From contig DAOWGY010000252.1 of the NCBI GenBank assembly GCA_030641695.1, positions 1 to 5,049 on the forward strand: a DNA stretch of 5,049 nt, in the 5' to 3' direction. The position numbers and the translations under genes are program-made. Below the pieces are notes generated by a model that worked only from the letters and a program-made list of their open reading frames with translations, searched no databases and was not told the origin of the DNA. Each line of letters begins with the position of its first letter. Within the stretch, counting starts at the first letter, position 1. Of the stretch, positions 1 to 5,049 are shown piece after piece. Origin of the DNA: Gammaproteobacteria bacterium. GTDB lineage: Bacteria > Pseudomonadota > Gammaproteobacteria > Steroidobacterales > Woeseiaceae.

Positions 1-491
1 AAGGAATTTTCGCCGGCGGCGACATGGTGCCGAGCGATCGCTCGGTAACGATCGCCGTTGGACATGGTAAGCACGCGGCGCGCCATATCGACGCATTTCT
101 CAAGGGCGGTACCTATCGCCGCAAGCCCAAGCATCCGGTCATCGGGCACGAGCAACTGGGTCTTTGGTATCGCACGCATGCGCCGCAGGTAGAGCAGGAA
201 CGTTTGCCGGTTGTCGATCGCCAGGAAGGCTTCGACGAGATCATGCAGAACCTGTCCGAATCCGATGCGCTGTTCGAGGCGCGGCGATGTCTGTCCTGCG
301 GCAACTGCTTCGAGTGCGATGGCTGTTTTGGCGCCTGCCCCGAGGGCGCGATCATCAAACTGGGGCCCGGCAAGCGCTACCGTTTCAATTACGACCTCTG
401 CACCGGTTGTGCCGTGTGTTACGAGCAGTGTCCCTGCCACGCCATTGAAATGACCGACGAACCCGAAACCGCCGAGGCACCGACGACATGA
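1..491 (+). CDS. GltD-like FAD/NAD(P)-binding oxidoreductase with C-terminal 2x[4Fe-4S] ferredoxin tail (5'-partial)
   Basis: The reading frame is open from the left edge (first full codon at base 3), so the ATG at 24 is internal and the true start lies outside the window. The first visible residues, GIFAGGDMVPSDRSV, followed by a helix ending HAARHIDAFL, match the C-terminal FAD-binding motif of the glutamate synthase small-subunit (GltD) family. Further on, ALFEARRCLSCG (about 267-305) resembles the EAxRCLxC motif that in GltD is near the N-terminus. The tail then has two ferredoxin-type motifs: CX2CX2CX3CP at bases 306-341 (preceded by two more Cys at 288 and 297) and CX2CX2CX3CP at 399-434, with an extra Cys at 435. 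Known of the family: electrons move between NAD(P)H, FAD and iron-sulfur clusters in the cytoplasm. Inferred here: it is the redox partner of the downstream NifJ, because the genes overlap by four bases. It is not a true glutamate synthase subunit on this context, as no gltB follows. The NAD(P)-binding half is not visible, so nucleotide preference cannot be judged. Confidence 0.9.
   Translation, partial: GIFAGGDMVPSDRSVTIAVGHGKHAARHIDAFLKGGTYRRKPKHPVIGHEQLGLWYRTHAPQVEQERLPVVDRQEGFDEIMQNLSESDALFEARRCLSCGNCFECDGCFGACPEGAIIKLGPGKRYRFNYDLCTGCAVCYEQCPCHAIEMTDEPETAEAPTT
474..477 (+). promoter_or_regulatory. weak Shine-Dalgarno for nifJ
   Basis: GAGG lies inside the end of the upstream gene, ten bases before the ATG at 488. 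It is short, so initiation at 488 probably also depends on ribosomes terminating at the overlapping TGA (489-491). It supports the start at 488 over the second Met codon at 497, as does the usual NifJ N-terminal length before the conserved LDGNEA motif. Confidence 0.4.
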
Positions 492-3400
492 CCGAGATGC
501 GTGCGCTCGATGGCAACGAGGCTGTCGCCCGCGTTGCCTACGCGGTCAGTGAGATCTGCTCGATCTACCCGATTACGCCGTCGTCGCCGATGGCCGAACT
601 CGCTGACGTCTGGTCGGCGGCCGGCAAAAAGAACATCTGGGGCCGGGTACCCGACATCATCGAGTTGCAAAGTGAAGGCGGGGCCGCCGGTACCGCGCAT
701 GGCGCGTTGCAGACGGGCGCATTGACGACGACATTCACGGCATCGCAAGGCCTGATGCTGATGTTGCCGAACATGTACAAGATCGCAGGTGAACTTACGT
801 CAGCCGTGTTTCATGTCGCATCACGCTCCCTCGCCGCGCAGGCATTATCGATCTTCGGCGATCACCAGGATGTCATGGCGGCACGCACGACCGGCTTCGG
901 GCTGCTATCCGCATCGTCCGTGCAAGCAGCACAGGATCTTGCGCTGATCTGTCATGCGTCGACTCTCCGTTCGCGCGTGCCTTTCATCCACTTCTTCGAT
1001 GGTTTTCGCACGTCGCACGAGGTCAACAAGATCGAAATCGTCTCGGCGGACGACATATACGCGATGATCGACAACAAACTCATTTACGAACATCGCCATC
1101 GCGCGTTGAACCCGGACAATCCGTTCATCCGCGGTACGGCACAAAACCCTGACGTCTATTTCCAGGGGCGCGAGAGCGTCAATCGCTTTTACGAGGCGAC
1201 GCCCGCGATCGTAGAGCAATGCATGGATCGCTTCGCCGAGATTACGGGACGCCACTACCGCCTGTTCGATTACCACGGTGACCCGCAGGCAGAACGCGCG
1301 ATCATAGTCATGGGTTCCGGTGCGGAAACAGTGACACAAACTATCGACGCACTGCGTCCGAAAGGGGTTGGCGTCGTCAATGTGCGCCTGTATCGGCCGT
1401 TCTCGGCCGAACACCTGCTCGCCGCGATTCCGCAATCGGTTCGCTCGATCGCCGTCCTCGACCGAACCAAGGAAGTCGGCGCCAGTGGCGAGCCGCTTTA
1501 CCAGGATGTTGTTACGACGCTTGCGGAAAGTGTCGGCAGCGGCGTGCGCAAGACCATGCCGCGAATCATCGGCGGACGTTATGGCCTGTCGTCCAAGGAG
1601 TTCACCCCGGCCATGGTGATGGCCGTCTACGAAGAGCTCGAACGGCCAGAGCCCAAACAGCACTTCACGGTCGGTATTCACGATGACGTCACGCATACCA
1701 GCATCGAATTCGACCGGGAGATGCACATCGAGGACGAACGCGCAACGCGCGCGCTTTTCTTTGGCATGGGCTCCGATGGAACCGTCGGCGCGAACAAGAA
1801 CAGCATCAAGATCATCGGTGAAAACACCGACCTGTGTTGCCAGGGCTACTTCGTTTACGACTCCAAGAAATCCGGCTCACGCACGATTTCGCATTTACGT
1901 TTCGGACCCGAGCCGATTCGCGCGCCTTACCTGATCCAGTCGGCGAATTTCGTCGCGTGTCACAAGTTTGAACTCATCGACCAGATCGAAGTACTGCAGC
2001 AAGCGGCCGATGACGCGGTGTTCCTGTTGAATTGCCCGCTCGCCGCTGACGACGTCTGGGACCGGCTGCCACAGCCCGTGCAGGAGACTATCGTCGAACG
2101 TGGCATTCACCTGCATGTCATCGACGCGTCCCGCGTCGCACGCGATGCGGGCATGGGTAAACGCACCAACACCGTGATGCAGGCCTGCTTCTTCGCGCTC
2201 TCCGGTGTATTGCCGCGCGACGAGGCGATACAGCAGATCAAGCAGGCCATCGAGAAAACCTACAAGGCCAAAGGTCAGGCCGTTATCGAGAAGAACTTTG
2301 CGGCCGTCGACGCTGCGCTCGACCACCTGTACGAGGTGGAGATTCCGCAGGACCGGCGCGGCACGCGCGCACTCGAGCAAGTGGTCCCCGACAATGCGCC
2401 AGCCTTCGTGCGCGACGTAACGGCGCAAATGATGCGTGGCCACGGCGACGATCTGCCGGTCAGCAAGCTGCCGGTCGACGGTACCTATCCGAGCGGCACG
2501 ACACGCTTCGAGAAGTCGAACGTTTCCGACCTCGTACCGGCCTGGGAGGAGGACCTCTGCATCCAGTGCGGCAACTGCAGCTTCGTGTGTCCGCACAGCG
2601 TTATCCGCGCCAAGTTTTTCCACGAGAGCGTCCTGGACAAAGCACCCGCCAGCTTTCCGTCCGCGCCGATCAGCGCTCGCGGCTTTCCCGAAACTCGCTA
2701 CTCATTGCAGGTCTATCTCGAGGATTGCACGGGTTGTGGCCTGTGCGTCGAAGCCTGTCCCGTCACCAGCCCGGACGACACGGAAACACGCGCAATCAAT
2801 ATGACCGACAAGGCGCCGATCCTCGACGAGGGTCGCTCGAATATCGAGTTCTTCGAAACCTTGCCGTTCAGCGACCGGGCGACAGTGGATTTCTCCTCGG
2901 TGCGCGGTTCGCAATTCCTCGAGCCGCTGTTCGAGTTCTCGGGTGCCTGCGCTGGTTGCGGCGAGACTCCATACGTGCGGTTGTTGTCGCAGTTGTTCGG
3001 TCCGCGCCTCATGGTGGCGAATGCCACCGGCTGCTCGTCGATCTACGGCGGCAACCTGCCGACGACACCCTGGAGCAAGAATGCGGAGGGCAGCGGCCCT
3101 GCGTGGTCGAATTCCCTCTTCGAAGACAATGCCGAGTTCGGGCTCGGCATGCGCATTGCCGCCGATCACCACATGGCGATCGCAAAAGGGCTCGTCACCG
3201 AACTCGCACCGCAAATAGGCGAGGCGCTCACCGACGAGATCGTCAATTCCAGTCAACGAGTCGGCAGCGAATTGCGTGCACAGCGACAGCGCGTTGCCGT
3301 GCTCAAGCAAAAGCTGCGGAAACTGGAAGAGGAGAGCGGTGACGAAAGAGCTGCTTCATTGCTTTCCATCGTCGACCATCTCGTACGTCGCAGCATCTGG

Positions 3401-4057
3401 CTGGTTGGCGGCGATGGTTGGGCGTATGACATCGGCGCGGGCGGCCTGGATCACGTGCTTGCCGGTGGTCGTAACGTCAACGTACTGGTACTGGATACCG
3501 AGGTGTACTCGAATACAGGTGGCCAGATGTCGAAGGCGACGCCGTTGGGCGCTGTGGCCCGCTTTGCGTCGGCCGGTAAGCGCATCGGCAAGAAGGATCT
3601 GGCTTTGCAGGCGATCTCCTACGGCAACGTCTATGTTGCACAGGTTGCGATGGGCGCCAACCCGCAGCAGACGCTGCTCGCGATGCGCGAAGCCGAGGAG
3701 TACCACGGACCTTCGCTGATCCTCGCTTACAGTCACTGCATCGCCCATGGTTACGACCTCGTGGACGGACTGAAGCAGCAGAAGCTCGCCACCGCCAGTG
3801 GTTACTGGCCGCTGATACGCTATAACCCAGCGCTGCGTGCGGCCGGCAAGAAACCATTCGTCCTCGATTCACCCCGCCCGAGCATTCCGCTCCGGGAGTA
3901 CGCGTACAACGAGATGCGCTACAAGATACTGACGCGGACGCATCCCGAGGAAGCCGAGAAACTCATGCAAAGTGCGCAGGAACTCATCGAGTTGCGCTGG
4001 CAGACTTACGAGCATATGGCGAACCAGGAGCCGTCGAAATTCCAGCCAGCCGTTTAG
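488..4057 (+). CDS. nifJ: pyruvate:ferredoxin (flavodoxin) oxidoreductase, single-chain NifJ type
   Basis: Catalyses pyruvate + CoA + oxidised ferredoxin/flavodoxin <-> acetyl-CoA + CO2 + reduced carrier, in the cytoplasm; the family is usually homodimeric. The 1189 residues align by eye along their whole length with Desulfovibrio africanus PFOR. Domain I (about 1-257) has YPITPSS with Thr30, QSEGG with Glu63, and Arg113 in FHVASR, matching the known Thr31, Glu64 and Arg114 of the active site. Domain II runs about 258-418 and the gamma-type domain III about 419-636. A linker with an EKR-like motif (EKS, 675-677) leads to a ferredoxin domain with CIQCGNCSFVCP (691-702) and CTGCGLCVEACP (747-758). 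The thiamine diphosphate domain has the proximal-cluster cysteines 821, 824, 849 and 1084, GGDGWAYDIG (974-983) and YSNTGGQ (1007-1013). A charged helical stretch (about 915-960) separates these parts, a variable region in the family. The C-terminal extension of the D. africanus enzyme is absent. The start at 488 overlaps the previous stop as ATGA. Pyruvate is the expected substrate; another 2-oxoacid is possible but less likely. Confidence 0.97.
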   Translation: MTEMRALDGNEAVARVAYAVSEICSIYPITPSSPMAELADVWSAAGKKNIWGRVPDIIELQSEGGAAGTAHGALQTGALTTTFTASQGLMLMLPNMYKIAGELTSAVFHVASRSLAAQALSIFGDHQDVMAARTTGFGLLSASSVQAAQDLALICHASTLRSRVPFIHFFDGFRTSHEVNKIEIVSADDIYAMIDNKLIYEHRHRALNPDNPFIRGTAQNPDVYFQGRESVNRFYEATPAIVEQCMDRFAEITGRHYRLFDYHGDPQAERAIIVMGSGAETVTQTIDALRPKGVGVVNVRLYRPFSAEHLLAAIPQSVRSIAVLDRTKEVGASGEPLYQDVVTTLAESVGSGVRKTMPRIIGGRYGLSSKEFTPAMVMAVYEELERPEPKQHFTVGIHDDVTHTSIEFDREMHIEDERATRALFFGMGSDGTVGANKNSIKIIGENTDLCCQGYFVYDSKKSGSRTISHLRFGPEPIRAPYLIQSANFVACHKFELIDQIEVLQQAADDAVFLLNCPLAADDVWDRLPQPVQETIVERGIHLHVIDASRVARDAGMGKRTNTVMQACFFALSGVLPRDEAIQQIKQAIEKTYKAKGQAVIEKNFAAVDAALDHLYEVEIPQDRRGTRALEQVVPDNAPAFVRDVTAQMMRGHGDDLPVSKLPVDGTYPSGTTRFEKSNVSDLVPAWEEDLCIQCGNCSFVCPHSVIRAKFFHESVLDKAPASFPSAPISARGFPETRYSLQVYLEDCTGCGLCVEACPVTSPDDTETRAINMTDKAPILDEGRSNIEFFETLPFSDRATVDFSSVRGSQFLEPLFEFSGACAGCGETPYVRLLSQLFGPRLMVANATGCSSIYGGNLPTTPWSKNAEGSGPAWSNSLFEDNAEFGLGMRIAADHHMAIAKGLVTELAPQIGEALTDEIVNSSQRVGSELRAQRQRVAVLKQKLRKLEEESGDERAASLLSIVDHLVRRSIWLVGGDGWAYDIGAGGLDHVLAGGRNVNVLVLDTEVYSNTGGQMSKATPLGAVARFASAGKRIGKKDLALQAISYGNVYVAQVAMGANPQQTLLAMREAEEYHGPSLILAYSHCIAHGYDLVDGLKQQKLATASGYWPLIRYNPALRAAGKKPFVLDSPRPSIPLREYAYNEMRYKILTRTHPEEAEKLMQSAQELIELRWQTYEHMANQEPSKFQPAV

Positions 4058-4074
4058 CCGCAAAGCCGTTTGAA
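4058..4074. other. 17-bp convergent intergenic gap, no clear terminator
   Basis: The nifJ stop (TAG, 4055-4057) and the barrel-gene stop (TAG on the minus strand, 4075-4077) face each other across 17 bases. I see no GC-rich hairpin followed by a T-run on either strand. The octamer AGCCGTTT occurs at 4048-4055, across the nifJ stop, and again at 4064-4071 in direct orientation, so it cannot form a stem with itself. Transcripts from both sides probably run into the opposite gene or end by Rho-dependent termination. Confidence 0.6.
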
Positions 4075-5049
4075 CTACATCGATCCGGTCAGGCTGAGGA
4101 ACACGCCGTGGTTGTCGAAGCTGAGGTCCGTCAAGTCTTCTGAGAAATCGGTGAAGTTGTAACCCAGGCCGATCTTCAGGTGATCCCCGAGGTAACGCGA
4201 GACCGTCGCGAGTGCACCGCTCCTGCGCTCATTCAGGTCCGGCATGTGCAGCAGACGTGCTTCCAGCAGGAATTCCCAGTTGTCGCGGAAGCGGTAGTCG
4301 CCGCGGACAACATAGAGGCTCGCGCTATTGTCGTAGAACTCCGGATCTTCACGATCCAGGCTGACCTGCCCCAGACGGTAGGCGTACTTGCCGCCTATCG
4401 TGAAGCGTCGCGTAATGTCGTAGGTAAGGTCGACAGCAGCGATGTGACTCTTCTGTATGAACTCAGCAGCGATATTCTGCAACGAAATCTGATCGGTCGT
4501 TGGTACGTTATAGAAATAGGTGTACTTGACCAGAGCATTGAGTCGATCGTGGTGGATCGGTCGATACGCGTAACCAAGTACCGCCTCGGTGTAGCCGCCG
4601 TCATAGAAGGTACCGAGCGAGCTTTCACTTTCCGAGTGATTGAACTTGCCGAGCAGACGCGCACTCGGATTGACTTGATACTTGAAGTTGTTGCGGAACA
4701 GCCAGGTCGTGCGCTCGGTCCGACTCAGGTCCGCTTGTTCGGCATCGTCGTAGCGGTACTCGATGCCGCTCGATACCTGCAGGTCGTTGAATCCGAATCC
4801 GATCTGTACGGCGCCGGCCAGGCGCTCCGTCTCCGCGCCCGTCTGCCTGTCTTGCAGCGTGCCGATGTCGGTGTTGACACCGAGATTCCATTTTTCGGTC
4901 GGTGCGAACGTGATTCCCGTGGCATGCGTCAGTCCGGTCATCGTCGTGCCGTGCTGGTAGCGCTCTTCGAGGAATACGCTCGTGCTGTCCGCAATGCGCG
5001 ACTTGACGCCGGCAACCAGGTTGCCCTCGCTGCCGCGCCCACTGCGCAG
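4075..5049 (-). CDS. C-terminal outer-membrane beta-barrel domain of a larger surface protein (5'-partial)
   Basis: The minus-strand frame is open to the right edge, giving 324 residues to the stop; the Met codon at 4939-4941 is internal, since the same fold continues upstream of it (for example SVFLEERYQHG). The sequence is a series of about 16-18 alternating polar/hydrophobic strands with many Tyr, Trp and Phe at strand ends (for example VLGYAYRP, LVKYTYFYNV, IGGKYAYRLGQV, IGLGYNFTDF), separated by short Asp/Asn/Arg-rich turns. This is the pattern of an outer-membrane barrel. From memory, closely similar C-termini (GYAYRP..DRLNAL.KYTYFYN, RRSGAL, LKIGLGYNFTDFSDDLTDL) end large proteobacterial surface proteins, often annotated DUF11/SdrD-like, OmpA-like or TonB-dependent; the part that would decide is outside the window. 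The last residue is Met rather than the usual Phe or Trp of the BAM-recognition strand. No ligand or transport role can be inferred. It is convergent with nifJ and so not in its operon. Confidence 0.75.
   Translation of the reverse strand: MRSGRGSEGNLVAGVKSRIADSTSVFLEERYQHGTTMTGLTHATGITFAPTEKWNLGVNTDIGTLQDRQTGAETERLAGAVQIGFGFNDLQVSSGIEYRYDDAEQADLSRTERTTWLFRNNFKYQVNPSARLLGKFNHSESESSLGTFYDGGYTEAVLGYAYRPIHHDRLNALVKYTYFYNVPTTDQISLQNIAAEFIQKSHIAAVDLTYDITRRFTIGGKYAYRLGQVSLDREDPEFYDNSASLYVVRGDYRFRDNWEFLLEARLLHMPDLNERRSGALATVSRYLGDHLKIGLGYNFTDFSEDLTDLSFDNHGVFLSLTGSM

Noticed and set aside
24..491. A small stand-alone 155-residue ferredoxin starting at the ATG at 24
   Set aside because: The frame continues upstream to the window edge and codes for the conserved GIFAGGD FAD motif, so the ATG is internal to a larger flavoprotein.
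905..1726. Long antisense open frame (273 codons) opposite nifJ
   Set aside because: It lies wholly inside nifJ, shows no recognisable domain, and is the expected by-product of GC-rich codon bias on the opposite strand.
1895..2623. Second antisense open frame (242 codons) opposite nifJ
   Set aside because: It covers the domain III to ferredoxin-linker part of nifJ, which is plainly coding on the plus strand; its Arg/Val/Leu-rich translation resembles no family I know.
2566..3342. Plus-strand open frame (258 codons) in another frame of nifJ
   Set aside because: It is an Arg-rich shadow of the ferredoxin and thiamine domains, with no independent start context or motif.
3230..3370. Charged coiled-coil-like insertion between the proximal-cluster and thiamine motifs of NifJ
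   Set aside because: This region is variable in length and helical in ordinary NifJ proteins, so it is not an unusual added domain.
4075..4941. A complete 288-residue porin starting at the minus-strand ATG at 4941
   Set aside because: The frame stays open to 5049 and encodes further beta-strands of the same type, so the gene is truncated by the window, not complete.

Overview
The window holds the end of one gene, one complete gene, and the end of a third gene that converges on them. The DNA is GC-rich and tightly packed. An outer-membrane-type beta-barrel on the minus strand points to a Gram-negative bacterium. A gammaproteobacterium is my best guess, but nothing here fixes the lineage.

Bases 1-491 (+) encode the C-terminal part of a GltD-like (glutamate synthase small-subunit-like) FAD/NAD(P)-binding oxidoreductase that carries a two-cluster ferredoxin tail. 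Its stop codon overlaps the start of the next gene by four bases (ATGA). Bases 488-4057 (+) encode a complete, single-chain pyruvate:ferredoxin (flavodoxin) oxidoreductase of the NifJ type, 1189 residues, with all recognisable catalytic, thiamine diphosphate and iron-sulfur elements. The two genes look translationally coupled. The simplest reading is one electron-transfer module: NifJ exchanges low-potential electrons with pyruvate/acetyl-CoA, and the GltD-like partner passes them to or from NAD(P)H, directly or through ferredoxin.

Bases 4075-5049 (-) encode the last 324 residues of a protein built of amphipathic beta-strands, best read as the C-terminal outer-membrane barrel of a larger protein that starts beyond the right edge. 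It faces the nifJ gene tail to tail across only 17 bases, has its own promoter elsewhere, and has no visible functional link to the redox pair.

There are no RNA genes, mobile elements, CRISPR arrays or long non-coding stretches. The window looks like a normal chromosomal region. The point of most biological interest is the coupled PFOR plus NAD(P)H-oxidoreductase arrangement; I see no evidence for a wholly new system.
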